Positions 41,133 through 49,817 of a stretch of DNA of 64,000 nucleotides are shown in pieces. Origin of the DNA: Streptomyces ferrugineus (GTDB lineage Bacteria > Actinomycetota > Actinomycetes > Streptomycetales > Streptomycetaceae); the NCBI RefSeq assembly GCF_015160855.1, contig NZ_CP063373.1:1-64000 (forward strand), read 5' to 3'. Under the pieces are notes generated by a model. The model was not told the DNA's origin, ran no database searches, and was given only the letters and a program-made list of their open reading frames with translations. How positions within the stretch are numbered: the first letter of the stretch is position 1; the number at the start of each line of letters is the position of its first letter. The position numbers and the translations under genes were made by a program.

Positions 41133-42191
41133 ATGAGAACGAGCGTGCTGGACACCGGCTCCAACACGGTGCGGCTGGTCGTGTGCGACGTGGGGGACGG
41201 GGTGCCGCTCCCGGTGCACACCGCGAAGTGGAAACTGCGTCTGTCCGAACACGTCGGCAGCGACGGCCGCCTCGGGGAAGAGGCCACGGAGCGCTTGGTC
41301 AAGGCGTTGCGCTCGGCCTGCGACATGGCACGGCAGTGGGACGCGCCCGAGCCCTTGGCGTTCGCGACCTCGGTGGTGCGCGACGCACCCGACCGGGAGG
41401 ACGTGCTGGCGGCCGTGCACAGCCGGACCGGGCTGCGGCTGCGGGTGCTGCCGGGTGAGGCGGAGGCCCGGCTGACGTTCCTGGGCGCCCGGCGCTGGAT
41501 GGGCTGGCGCTCGGGCCCGCTGGCCCTCTTCGACATCGGCGGCGGCTCCCTCGAAGTGGCGTTCGGCCGGGGCAGGACACCGGAGTTCGCGGCCTCACTG
41601 CCACTCGGCGCCAACCGCCTCACCCGCGAGTTCTTCGGCGCGGCGGACCCGCCCCCGCCGTCCGACGTGACCGCCCTGCGCCGCAGGGTGCGCCACCAGT
41701 TGCGGGACGTCTCCGCCCGGATCCGCTGGGAGCATCCGCAGACGGCCGTCGCGACCTCCCGGACCTTCCAGCAGCTCGCACGGCTGTGCGGCGCCGCTCC
41801 GGGCCGCCGCGGCCCCTTCGTCGAGCGGACACTGCGCCGCCGGGACCTGCGCCGTGCGATCGACCGGCTGGCCGCACTGTCCGCCGCCGAGCGCTCCGAC
41901 CTGCCCGGCATCTCCACACCCCGGGCGGGACAGAGCCTGGCGGGGGCCATCGTCGGCCACGCCGCGATGAAACTGAGCGACGTGAAAACCCTGATGATCT
42001 GCCCCTGGGCCCTGCGCGAGGGCATCCTGCTGCGCCACCTGGAGGACGGCGCCGACTGGTGGGCCGACCTGGACCGGCACGCCCCCGCACGACCGAGCCG
42101 GGACGGACACGACCCCGCACGACCGGGCCTGGACGGCGTACCGGTCGGCTCCCGGGCACTGCGCGTGGCCACGCCACCGTCGCCGCGCTGA
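41133..42191 (+). CDS. Ppx/GppA-family phosphatase
   Basis: 352 residues. The ASKHA-fold phosphate loops are clear: SVLDTGSNTVRLVVCDVGDG at the N-terminus and PLALFDIGGGSLEVAFGRG near 130, with LPGEAEARLTFLGAR between. Family members hydrolyse polyphosphate or pppGpp. The length (about 310 catalytic residues) matches the shorter Streptomyces homologues rather than E. coli Ppx. The tail (after HLEDGADWWADLDRHAPARP) is repetitive and its DNA is partly duplicated downstream of the stop. It begins 35 bp after the heme-oxygenase-like gene and may be in the same transcript. Confidence 0.9.
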   Translation: MRTSVLDTGSNTVRLVVCDVGDGVPLPVHTAKWKLRLSEHVGSDGRLGEEATERLVKALRSACDMARQWDAPEPLAFATSVVRDAPDREDVLAAVHSRTGLRLRVLPGEAEARLTFLGARRWMGWRSGPLALFDIGGGSLEVAFGRGRTPEFAASLPLGANRLTREFFGAADPPPPSDVTALRRRVRHQLRDVSARIRWEHPQTAVATSRTFQQLARLCGAAPGRRGPFVERTLRRRDLRRAIDRLAALSAAERSDLPGISTPRAGQSLAGAIVGHAAMKLSDVKTLMICPWALREGILLRHLEDGADWWADLDRHAPARPSRDGHDPARPGLDGVPVGSRALRVATPPSPR

Positions 42192-42268
42192 AGCGATCCG
42201 AGACGACACGACACGACACGAACACCGTACGACCGGATCTGGACGGCATCCCGGTCGGCTCCCGTGCA
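42109..42268 (+). repeat. Imperfect duplication of the ppx 3' end
   Basis: About 54 bp at 42109-42162 (GACACGACCCCGCACGACCG...) recur at about 42215-42268 with roughly nine differences, 106 bp further on; the second copy lies mostly after the stop codon. Both end in GGTCGGCTCCCGkGCAC. Confidence 0.7.
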
Positions 42269-42417
42269 CGCCCCCCGCAGAGTCCGCCTCCCAGTACCCT
42301 CCCCCGCGCCCGGAACACCCGCCCGCCGTTGTTACGCCCCTCGGGCCAACGGGTACTCGCGAGCGCGTATCGGTGGCACCGGTACCGCCATCACACGCTC
42401 CCCCCGGAAGAGGCACG

Positions 42418-43389
42418 ATGCCCGACTTCGGATACTTCCTGTCGTGCGAGGAACACACCCCGGCAGAACTGGTCGACCAGGCCCGGATGGCCGAGCAGGC
42501 CGGCTTCGACTCGCTGTGGATCTCGGACCACTACCACCCGTGGAACGACGAGCAGGGCCAGAGTCCCTTCGTATGGACGGTGATCGGAGCCCTGTCCCAG
42601 GCCGTCTCACTGCCCGTGGAAACGGCGGTGACCTGCCCCTTCATGCGGATGCACCCCGCGGTGACCGCCCAGGCGGCCGCGACCGGCGCGGCCCAGCTCG
42701 GCGGCCGGTTCCGGCTGGGCGTCGGCACCGGCGAGGCCCTCAACGAGCACGTCCTGGGCGACCACTGGCCCGAGGCGTCGGTACGGCTGGAGATGCTGGA
42801 GGAGTCGCTGCAGATCATCCGGCAGCTGTTCACCGGCGAGCAGACCAGCCACTACGGCAAGCACTTCACCGTCGAGAACGCCCGCCTCTACACCCTGCCC
42901 GACGAGCCGGTCCCCATCGACGTCTCCGCCTTCGGCCCACAGGCCGTCGAGACCGCGGCGCGCATCGGCGACGGGCTGATCACGACGATGCCCGACACCG
43001 CCCTGATCGAGCGCTTCCGCCGCGCCGGAGGCGGCACCAAGCCGGTGTACGGCGGCGTGAAGGTGTGCTGGGGCGCGGACCGCGCACAGGCGGTACGCAC
43101 CGCGCACCGCCTGTGGGCGAACGAGCGACTCCCCGGTGAACTCGGCCAGATCCTCCCCACGCCACGCCACTTCGAGCAGGCCTCCGAGCTGGTCACCGAG
43201 GACCAGGTGGCGTCCGCCGTACCGTGCGGCGACGACCCGGACGCACACCTCAAGGCGCTGGGCGCGTTCGTCGACGCCGGCTTCGACACGGTGTACGTCA
43301 GCCAGATCGGCAAGGACCAGCAGGGCTTCTTCGACTTCTACCGCACGAAGGTCCTGCCGCGGCTGCGCGACGGCCGGCACGGCAGCTAG
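42418..43389 (+). CDS. F420-type LLM oxidoreductase (TIGR03557/FGD-like)
   Basis: 323 residues. FGYFLSCEEHTPAELVDQAR, DSLWISDHYHPWNDEQGQSP and RFRLGVGTGEALNEHVLGD are the blocks of the F420-dependent glucose-6-phosphate dehydrogenase-like subgroup of luciferase-like enzymes (the 'G..TGEALNE' block is diagnostic). The substrate is unknown; many members do not use glucose-6-phosphate. ATG 42418 has GGAAGAGG upstream. Its TAG and the stop of the convergent gene share the palindrome CTAG, so the two coding regions overlap by 4 bp. Confidence 0.9.
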   Translation: MPDFGYFLSCEEHTPAELVDQARMAEQAGFDSLWISDHYHPWNDEQGQSPFVWTVIGALSQAVSLPVETAVTCPFMRMHPAVTAQAAATGAAQLGGRFRLGVGTGEALNEHVLGDHWPEASVRLEMLEESLQIIRQLFTGEQTSHYGKHFTVENARLYTLPDEPVPIDVSAFGPQAVETAARIGDGLITTMPDTALIERFRRAGGGTKPVYGGVKVCWGADRAQAVRTAHRLWANERLPGELGQILPTPRHFEQASELVTEDQVASAVPCGDDPDAHLKALGAFVDAGFDTVYVSQIGKDQQGFFDFYRTKVLPRLRDGRHGS

Positions 43390-44075
43390 CGGGTGTCACG
43401 GGGCACGGACGGCGTGACGTCGGGTGCCCGGGCGGCGGTCGTCACCGAGAAGGTGTCGCCGATGCGGACCCGGTCGTAGAACCACTGGGCGTCCTTCTCG
43501 GTGCCGAAGGCGATCAGGCCGCCGCGGACGTCGTAGTCGCTCAGGGCCTTGAGCCGGGAGACGAACAGTCCGACGTAGTGCGGCCGGTCCGCCTCGTCGC
43601 GCAGCTCGACCACATACGGGACGCTCACCGCGGCGGAGCCCTTGGACGGCACCGCGAAGGTCAGCTCTCTCGGGTTCTGCTTCGCGACCACCGTCAGCGG
43701 GCCCGTGGACTCCAGCGGCGCGGCGAAGTCCGACACGACCGGCAGCTCCCGGCCGCCGAGCGCGAGAGTCCGCCCGCGCAGGTCGAGCACGCCGGAGACG
43801 GGCGTCGGGGTGGCCGTGGCCGGCGGGGTGGAACCGGCGTGCGTCGCGGGCGGGACCCGGCTCCCGGGCGGATGGTCCGGGCTCCCGCCGGGGTTCAGGT
43901 TCACGGCGAGGCCCAGGACGACGAGGGCCGCGGTGCCCGCGCCGAGGGAGATCGCGACACGGCGCCGGCGCCCGCGGCGCGTCGCCCGCGCCCGGATCCC
44001 GGCGCCATCGACGACCGGCGGGGTCGCCTCGGCGGCGGCCAACTCGCGCAGCGCGGCAGAGAGTTCATCGGACAC
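43386..44075 (-). CDS. Membrane anti-sigma-like protein with YkuD-like outer domain
   Basis: 229 residues: a short cytoplasmic part (about 1-50), one membrane helix (about 52-72), a Pro/Thr linker, then an extracellular domain (about 95-225). That domain (TGPLTVVAKQNPRELTFAVP, GGLIAFGTEKDAQWFYDRVR, IGDTFSV) resembles the end of L,D-transpeptidase (YkuD) domains, but the SHGC motif with the catalytic Cys is replaced by VRGGL. The resemblance is my reading and needs a profile search. It overlaps the ECF sigma gene by 11 bp, the usual position of an anti-sigma factor. GTG 44075 has GGAAGGAGAG upstream. Confidence 0.65.
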   Translation of the reverse strand: MSDELSAALRELAAAEATPPVVDGAGIRARATRRGRRRRVAISLGAGTAALVVLGLAVNLNPGGSPDHPPGSRVPPATHAGSTPPATATPTPVSGVLDLRGRTLALGGRELPVVSDFAAPLESTGPLTVVAKQNPRELTFAVPSKGSAAVSVPYVVELRDEADRPHYVGLFVSRLKALSDYDVRGGLIAFGTEKDAQWFYDRVRIGDTFSVTTAARAPDVTPSVPRDTR

Positions 44076-44580
44076 GGCCGCTCTCCTTCCGGACCGGCAC
44101 ATCGGCCTCGTCCCCCGCAAGCCGCTTCGCCAGCTCCGCGCGCCCCCGGGACAGCCTCGCCTTGACGGTTCCCACGGGCGCACCGGTCTCGGAGGCTACC
44201 TGTTGCACACTCAGGTCGCACAAATGGTGCAGGACGATCGCCATCCGCTGTGCCTCGGGCAGTTCCCGCAGGGCCGCCACGAGCGCGGTGTGCTCGGGTC
44301 CCGGCCCCGGTGTGGAGTCGGGCGGCGGAGAGCGCCGCACCAGCTCCAGCCAGCGCTTGGCGCGCCGCCAGCGGCTCACCGCCAGCCGCATGGCCACCGT
44401 GCGGACCCACGCCTCGGGAGCGCTGTCCGCCAGGAACCGCGCCCGCCGGTCCCAGGCCCGTACGAACGCCTCCTGTACGACGTCCTGGGCCTCGCCGTGG
44501 TCCCCGGTGAAGGCGTAGAGCTGACCGGTCAGCCGGGGGAACGCGGCCGCGTAGAAAGCGTCGAACTCGTCCTCGGTCAT
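44065..44580 (-). CDS. ECF RNA polymerase sigma factor
   Basis: 171 residues. Region 2: DEFDAFYAAAFPRLTGQLYA, GEAQDVVQEAFVRAWDRRAR; region 4: LRELPEAQRMAIVLHHLCDL, SVQQVASETGAPVGTVKARL with the -35-binding helix. This is the SigE-like Streptomyces ECF type with DLSVQQVA. It is co-transcribed and overlapping with a one-helix membrane protein (43386-44075) that is probably its anti-sigma factor. ATG 44580 follows GGTGGAGGC. Divergent from a second, membrane-tethered sigma-like gene; the 285-bp region between may hold autoregulated promoters for both. Confidence 0.93.
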   Translation of the reverse strand: MTEDEFDAFYAAAFPRLTGQLYAFTGDHGEAQDVVQEAFVRAWDRRARFLADSAPEAWVRTVAMRLAVSRWRRAKRWLELVRRSPPPDSTPGPGPEHTALVAALRELPEAQRMAIVLHHLCDLSVQQVASETGAPVGTVKARLSRGRAELAKRLAGDEADVPVRKESGRVR

Positions 44581-44865
44581 GCCTCCACCGTCAGTCTCCG
44601 CCGTCGGTCTCCACCGGAATCGATGCCCTTCGCGTGCAACCCGGCCACCTCCGCCGTGCGTACAGGTCCCGTAGGTCGCGCAGGCCGCGGCCGGCGCAGC
44701 ACAACCCCACAGGGAAGACGGCGCACAAGGGTTCCAGGCTCCCTCCTCCTCCACGGCGTTGGCTCGACGGCCGCCCAACCTACCGTCCGCGACGGGCAGT
44801 TGCCCGACCAGGACGGACGCCACGCGCCGGCCACGACCGTGTTCCCGAACCGAAGGACCCCCCAC
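44581..44865. other. Divergent promoter region between two sigma cassettes
   Basis: No gene is supported here. It must contain the promoters of the ECF operon (minus) and of the tethered sigma/PBP operon (plus). I could not pick out a convincing -35/-10 pair; GAAC-containing sequences (AACCGAAGGA, CCCGAACCG) lie near the plus-strand start. Confidence 0.5.
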
Positions 44866-45924
44866 GTGCCACCACCCCACGACGCGCTCCCCACCGGCCA
44901 CGACTTCGCCGCATACGCCCGCACCCACTGGCCCCGGCTGCTGGTGACCGCGCGGCTGCTCACCGACGACGACGGTGCGGCCGAGGAACTGGTGCGGAGA
45001 ACGCTGGCGCGGCTGTGCGCACGATGGCGACGCGTTCCGCGCGACGACGTGGACTTCCACGTCCTGCGCTGTCTGGTGCGGGTCCACCTGCGCCGACCGC
45101 GCGGACGCCGGGCCGCTCGGCGCCGGACCGTGCTGGTGCTGCGCTTCCAGGAGGGCCTGACGGACACGGAGATCGCCCAGGTGCTGGGCTGCTCGCCGGG
45201 CGCGGTACGGGCCCGGGTCCGGCACGGGCTGCGGGCGGCCGGCGCCGATCCCGGCCGGCTGCGCGAGGTGTACGCCGATGCCGCCCGGGACGTCGTCCCG
45301 TCCGAGGTGCCGCTGGCCGAGGTCCAGGCGCGGGGCCGCGTCCTGCGCCGGCGCCGTATCGCCGTGGCGTCGGCCGTGTGCGCGGCGCTGCTGGCGCCGG
45401 CCGCCCTGCTCGGCGCCGACCTGATCCGGGGCGGCGACGCGGGGAACGGGGAGTCCGCGGCCGGCGCCACCCATGCCGCGGCCAGCCCGGTCCGGGTCGT
45501 GACGTCGGGCGAGCGGGTGACCGCCGGGCCCGGGATCCAGGTCTGGCTGACGGCCGACGGCGGACACTGGTCGGTGCCGTGGCCCGTCGCCGGGGACGAC
45601 GGCGACCGCCCGCTCGACGAACCGGGCGTCTCCGTACGGGTGGACACCGTCAAGGGCGGCTTCGTCCTGTCGGGCCTCTTCCACGGCCTGCGCGGCGAAC
45701 CCAGCCGCGTGGCGGTGAGAACCGGCGACGGTGGCGCCGCCACCGCGAAGGTCCTCGTCCTGGCGGGCAGCGCGGGCTGGGGCGTCTGGTACGCGAAGGC
45801 ACCGCTGCCCGAGAAGAACATGAAGGCGCTGCTGGCCGACGGCGGGGACGAGCCGATGGTCACGGTGTACGACGCGGCGGGCAAGGCCGTCGCACGCTCG
45901 GACCGCGAGTGGTGGCGGATATGA
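44866..45924 (+). CDS. Membrane-anchored sigma-70-like protein (sigma/anti-sigma fusion type)
   Basis: 352 residues. The N-terminal 130 residues are an ECF-like sigma: degenerate region 2 (HDFAAYARTHWPRLLVTARL, DGAAEELVRRTLARLCARWR) and a good region 4 (VLRFQEGLTDTEIAQVLGCS, PGAVRARVRHGLRAAG). A linker with Arg-rich VLRRRRIAVAS leads into one membrane helix (about 168-188) and an outside domain of about 160 residues (VTAGPGIQVWLTADGGHWSV, GSAGWGVWYAKAPLP). So sigma, membrane helix and sensor are one chain. Whether the sigma part is released by proteolysis or acts at the membrane is unknown. GTG 44866 has GAAGGA 8 nt upstream. The stop overlaps the PBP ATG (ATGA). Confidence 0.8.
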   Translation: MPPPHDALPTGHDFAAYARTHWPRLLVTARLLTDDDGAAEELVRRTLARLCARWRRVPRDDVDFHVLRCLVRVHLRRPRGRRAARRRTVLVLRFQEGLTDTEIAQVLGCSPGAVRARVRHGLRAAGADPGRLREVYADAARDVVPSEVPLAEVQARGRVLRRRRIAVASAVCAALLAPAALLGADLIRGGDAGNGESAAGATHAAASPVRVVTSGERVTAGPGIQVWLTADGGHWSVPWPVAGDDGDRPLDEPGVSVRVDTVKGGFVLSGLFHGLRGEPSRVAVRTGDGGAATAKVLVLAGSAGWGVWYAKAPLPEKNMKALLADGGDEPMVTVYDAAGKAVARSDREWWRI

Positions 45925-47603
45925 CCGGCACCCATCGCGAGCGCCTGTCGCTGCGCATCCGCTTCCGCCGCACCCGGGGCCGACGCCTGCGCCGCCTCCT
46001 CCACGCCGTCCTCGCCCTGATCGCGACGCTGTGCACGGCAGCGGTCGTCGCGTACCAGCTGACGCCCATTCCGCGGCCGCACCCCGAGACGGTCACCCAG
46101 AGCACGGTGTTCCTCGACACCCGGGGCGCCTATCTGGGCCGGCGCGGGCCGGTCGACCGGCAGGACGTGCCACTGTCCGCGGTCCCCCGGCATGTGCAGG
46201 AGGCCGTGATCGCCGCGGAGAACCGCTCCTTCCGCACGGACAGCGGAATCTCACCGCGGGCCATCGCACGCGCCACGCTGGCGGCGCTGACGGGCGGCGC
46301 ACCGCAGGGCGGCTCCACCATCACCCAGCAGTACGTGAAGAACGCGCTGCTGAGCCCGGAGCGCTCCCTGACCCGCAAAGCACGCGAGGCGATCGTCGCG
46401 ATCAAACTGGACCGCACCCGCAGCAAGGACGAGATCCTCGAGGGCTATCTCAACACCGTCTACTTCGGCCGGGGCGCCGCCGGGATCCAGTCCGCCGCGC
46501 GCAACTACTTCGGCGTGGACGCGAAGAACCTGACCGTCGCGCAGGGCGCCGCGCTGGCGGCCATCGTCAACATCCCCTCGTACTACGAGAAGGCGGGCTC
46601 CGACCGGAAGGCGACCGCGAAGCTGCGGGACCGCTGGGAGTGGGTGCTCGACGCGATGGCGGCGGGCGGCGCCATCACCACGGGGCAGCGGGCCGAGGCG
46701 CGCTTCCCGGCGTTCCGGTTCTACCCGCCGGGCGAGACCGAGGGGCAGCGGCAGTATCTGATCGACGTCGCCGCGAAGGAGGCCGCCGACCGCCTCGGCA
46801 TCACCGAGGACCAGCTCGCCAGCGGCGGCTACAGCGTGACGACCACCTTCGACCTGGCCCTCCAGGACCGCGCCACCCAACTCGTCCAGGACCATCCCGG
46901 GGGCACGGGCGGCGTCCGTATGCATACGGCCGTCGTGGGCCTGGTGCCCGGCGACGGAGCCGTACGCCTGCTGTACGGGGGCTCGGACTACGCGCGCCAG
47001 CCCTTCAACGACGCGGTGAGCGGAGCGGTGGAGGCGGGCACCGCCCTGGAGCCGTTCGACGGGCTGCGGCGCCCGGCCGGGCCACTGCGCGCCCTGCTGG
47101 AGACGCCGGCCCCGACCCCGCTGAACCTCACCGCGGCGTACGCGACCCTGGCGGCGGACGGCGAGCACGCCACCCCGTACACCGTCGCCCGCATCACCCG
47201 GGAGGGCCGCACCGTCTACCGGGCCGGCCCCGAAGTGCGGCGCGTCCTGGACGAGAAGGAAGCACTCGTGGCGAAGGCGAGGACGGAATCCGTCCTGGCA
47301 CCGGTCGCCGCCATCGGCACCGGCCCCGCCTCGCCGCTGCCGAAGCTGTTCACCACCGGCGGGGCGGGCGGCGGAACCACCCGACGGACGGTGTGGACGA
47401 CCGGCTACGACGCCCATCTCGCCCTGACGGTCGCCCTGTTCGCCGACCGGCCGGGCGCCAAGAAGGGCACGACGGTACCGGCCCAACTGCCGAACGAGCC
47501 GCGGCCGGTGGAGTTCGCGCAGGGGGTGGCGGCGGGGGTCTGGGGGGCCGCTGCGGCGAAGGGCGAGAAGGATGAGAAGGGGGAGTCCGCCCCCGAGGGC
47601 TAG
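45921..47603 (+). CDS. Class A PBP with intact glycosyltransferase but degenerate transpeptidase
   Basis: 560 residues. A membrane helix (about 27-48) precedes a GT51 domain with catalytic Glu100 in AAENRSF, GGSTITQQYVKNALLSPERS, RKAREAIVAIKLDR and GYLNTVYFGRGAAGIQSAAR, so lipid II polymerisation is likely. The second half has the outline of a penicillin-binding domain but the SxxK serine motif is replaced by T374-A-L-E377 (EAGTALEPF where PGSxFKPF is expected) and the KTG region reads TTGGAGGGTT. It is also shorter than usual (about 560 against 700 or more). It should be a monofunctional glycosyltransferase. Translationally coupled to the tethered sigma-like protein, which is unusual. Confidence 0.88.
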   Translation: MTGTHRERLSLRIRFRRTRGRRLRRLLHAVLALIATLCTAAVVAYQLTPIPRPHPETVTQSTVFLDTRGAYLGRRGPVDRQDVPLSAVPRHVQEAVIAAENRSFRTDSGISPRAIARATLAALTGGAPQGGSTITQQYVKNALLSPERSLTRKAREAIVAIKLDRTRSKDEILEGYLNTVYFGRGAAGIQSAARNYFGVDAKNLTVAQGAALAAIVNIPSYYEKAGSDRKATAKLRDRWEWVLDAMAAGGAITTGQRAEARFPAFRFYPPGETEGQRQYLIDVAAKEAADRLGITEDQLASGGYSVTTTFDLALQDRATQLVQDHPGGTGGVRMHTAVVGLVPGDGAVRLLYGGSDYARQPFNDAVSGAVEAGTALEPFDGLRRPAGPLRALLETPAPTPLNLTAAYATLAADGEHATPYTVARITREGRTVYRAGPEVRRVLDEKEALVAKARTESVLAPVAAIGTGPASPLPKLFTTGGAGGGTTRRTVWTTGYDAHLALTVALFADRPGAKKGTTVPAQLPNEPRPVEFAQGVAAGVWGAAAAKGEKDEKGESAPEG

Positions 47604-47751
47604 GCTCACGCTTTGCCTTAGGGATCTGTAGTGACGTGCGGTGCCGTGTTGCCTGCCGGTCGCATGTGAGTGCACGGATCGAATGTGTGACCTTTCCGCA
47701 CTCGCGTCGTTGATCGGATGACAGCACCACGGGTGAAGGGGAGGGGTTCCG

Positions 47752-49734
47752 GTGAGCCGGAGGCTGCCGCTCGGGAAGGGGGAGACGGCCCGCATCGCCT
47801 GTGCCCGTGGTCTGCTGCGGACCGGCGTGGTGGAGAAGACGGGCGAGGTGCTGTCGGCCGCTGTGCTGGCCGAGCGGGTGGGCTGGGCTGCGGATCTGGT
47901 GTCCGGCATGGCCGCTGGGCTGCTGGCCGCGCACTGGAACGGCGCCGATGTGGACCTGCTGGCCTCGGGTGTGGACGCCGAGGGCAGGGGGCTGCCGTCG
48001 CAGGCGTGGATGGCGCTGCGGCGCCTGGGCTGGACGATCAGCCCACCCGCGGGTGCCCGTGTCAACGACCGGATCGTGCGCATGGCCCAGGAACAGGCCG
48101 GGCGCCTGCTGCGGTCAGCCGCCTGGCGGGCCGACCTGACCACGGGAGTGATCGAGTCGTGGCCCGCCGACCCCGCGAAGCGGACCCCCGAGGAATGGGA
48201 CGCCGTCCGTGACGCGGTCCCCGACGGGCGGCACCTGCCGTCCGGTGTGATCAGATCCCGGACCCGGCAGGTCGCCGCCTTTCAGGGTCGGCACGGCCGG
48301 TTGCCGACCGATGTGTTCGAGCTGGAGAGCGCACCCGACGCGGCACGGATGCTGTTGCTGTCTGCCTGTGACGGCCAGCAGGCCACCATCGCCCGAGCCG
48401 ACGATCCGGGCCGGGCGCTGCTGCGGCTGCAGCTGCCCACCCGCCCCGACCCGCGCTCCTACCGGGACTGGACGTGGGTGGCGTGCCCGATCACGTTGCC
48501 GCCCACCGTCCCGCCCGGCGCGGTGCTGCACCTGCCCACCCTGCGCATCCGCCGGGGCGGAATACGGGCCGATCTCTCCTACACCCATGTCGTGCCGAAG
48601 GCCCTGCACACCGGGCACACCGTGGCCCTCGGCGTGGACTGGGGTCTGAACACACTGCTCAGCGCGGGCGCCGTCAGGCTCCACGACAACGGGACCATCA
48701 CCGCGCTGGGCTCCGGCGCCCAGTTCCGCGCGGGCGGAGTACCCGCCAAGCAGCACCGGCTGCGCCGCGCAGGCGAGTTTCTGCACGCCAAGACCGACCA
48801 CTACCAGCAGCTCATCAACGACACCGACGGCCACTCCCTGACCGGCAAGCACGCCGTGCTGGCCGAGGAGATCCGGCACGTGTCTGCCCGGCGCTCGAAC
48901 CTCAACGACGCCCTGGCCTGGTCCGCCGCCCGGTGGACGGTCGACCAGGCCATCACCTCCCGTGCGAGCGTGATCTACGTCGAGGACCTGCGCTCCATGG
49001 AGGCCCGGGGCATGGGCCGCACCCTCAACACCCGCCTGTCCCAGCAGGTCCGCGGACAGATCGTGGAACGGATGCGACATCTGGCCGCCGAGGCGGGCAT
49101 CGCCGTGGTCACCGTCCCGGCCCGGGGCACATCCCGGCACTGCCCTGGCTGCCTGGTCCCGCTGCGCCACTGCAAAGCCCCCGACCGGCCCACCACACCG
49201 GGCTGGAAGTGGGCCATCTGCCCGAACCCGGACTGCGGTTGGCAGGGCGACCGTGACATGGGCGCGTGGCAGCGCGTCGCCGCCCGTGGCCTGGCCCACC
49301 AGGCCAGGACCGTCACCGACCGTGCCAGCGGCACGATGGTCATCCGCAGCGTGGTCGACAAGCTCGAAGCCACCGCGGTGGTCGAACCGGCCACCACACA
49401 TACTCGCCGGGACCGGTCCAAGACCGGACCCACCCGGCGCAGCACCACACGCCCCGCGCCCAGGCGACGCAGGGCACCCTCCCCCACCGGCCCCTCGGGT
49501 CCGGCGGGCAAGCGTCCGGAGGGACACGCTCACACGGGCCCAAGACGGCTGCCCCGCGCAGCCCACCGGCACCAGGGCGTGACGACGATCAGCACACCCA
49601 CCACCCGCCGACACCGGCCAAAAGGGGCGGCACTGGGCGTAGGATTCCACCTGCACGCCCACGCCACCCCGCCACGGTGGGAACCGATCCAGTCGATCCC
49701 GCAACCTGCGGATCACACAGGATCACTCAGCTGA
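47752..49734 (+). CDS. Large solitary TnpB-like RuvC nuclease
   Basis: 660 residues. The RuvC-like triad is intact: D296 in LGVDWGLNTLL, E411 in VIYVEDLRSMEARG, D502 in GDRDMGAW. A four-Cys zinc ribbon sits between the last two (C464-x2-C467, C490-x4-C495, as CPGC and CPNPDC). About 290 residues precede the first Asp and a basic, Pro/Arg-rich tail of about 130 residues follows the last, longer than in typical 400-residue TnpB. TnpB proteins of IS200/IS605 and IS607 elements are RNA-guided nucleases; here no TnpA or serine recombinase is present. GTG 47752 has GGGAGGGG upstream. The tail-coding DNA is where a guide RNA would be expected. Confidence 0.82.
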   Translation: MSRRLPLGKGETARIACARGLLRTGVVEKTGEVLSAAVLAERVGWAADLVSGMAAGLLAAHWNGADVDLLASGVDAEGRGLPSQAWMALRRLGWTISPPAGARVNDRIVRMAQEQAGRLLRSAAWRADLTTGVIESWPADPAKRTPEEWDAVRDAVPDGRHLPSGVIRSRTRQVAAFQGRHGRLPTDVFELESAPDAARMLLLSACDGQQATIARADDPGRALLRLQLPTRPDPRSYRDWTWVACPITLPPTVPPGAVLHLPTLRIRRGGIRADLSYTHVVPKALHTGHTVALGVDWGLNTLLSAGAVRLHDNGTITALGSGAQFRAGGVPAKQHRLRRAGEFLHAKTDHYQQLINDTDGHSLTGKHAVLAEEIRHVSARRSNLNDALAWSAARWTVDQAITSRASVIYVEDLRSMEARGMGRTLNTRLSQQVRGQIVERMRHLAAEAGIAVVTVPARGTSRHCPGCLVPLRHCKAPDRPTTPGWKWAICPNPDCGWQGDRDMGAWQRVAARGLAHQARTVTDRASGTMVIRSVVDKLEATAVVEPATTHTRRDRSKTGPTRRSTTRPAPRRRRAPSPTGPSGPAGKRPEGHAHTGPRRLPRAAHRHQGVTTISTPTTRRHRPKGAALGVGFHLHAHATPPRWEPIQSIPQPADHTGSLS

Positions 49735-49817
49735 TCAGAGACGCTTGGGCGCGACGAGTCACCTACGAGGAGCTGAGACGTGGTCGGTCTTCCGGGCGCG
49801 CGTTGACGCAGTGGGCC

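Noticed and set aside
44583..45684. Upstream extension of the ECF sigma frame on the minus strand
   Set aside because: It overlaps the tethered sigma-like gene on the other strand and the real start is ATG 44580 directly before region 2.
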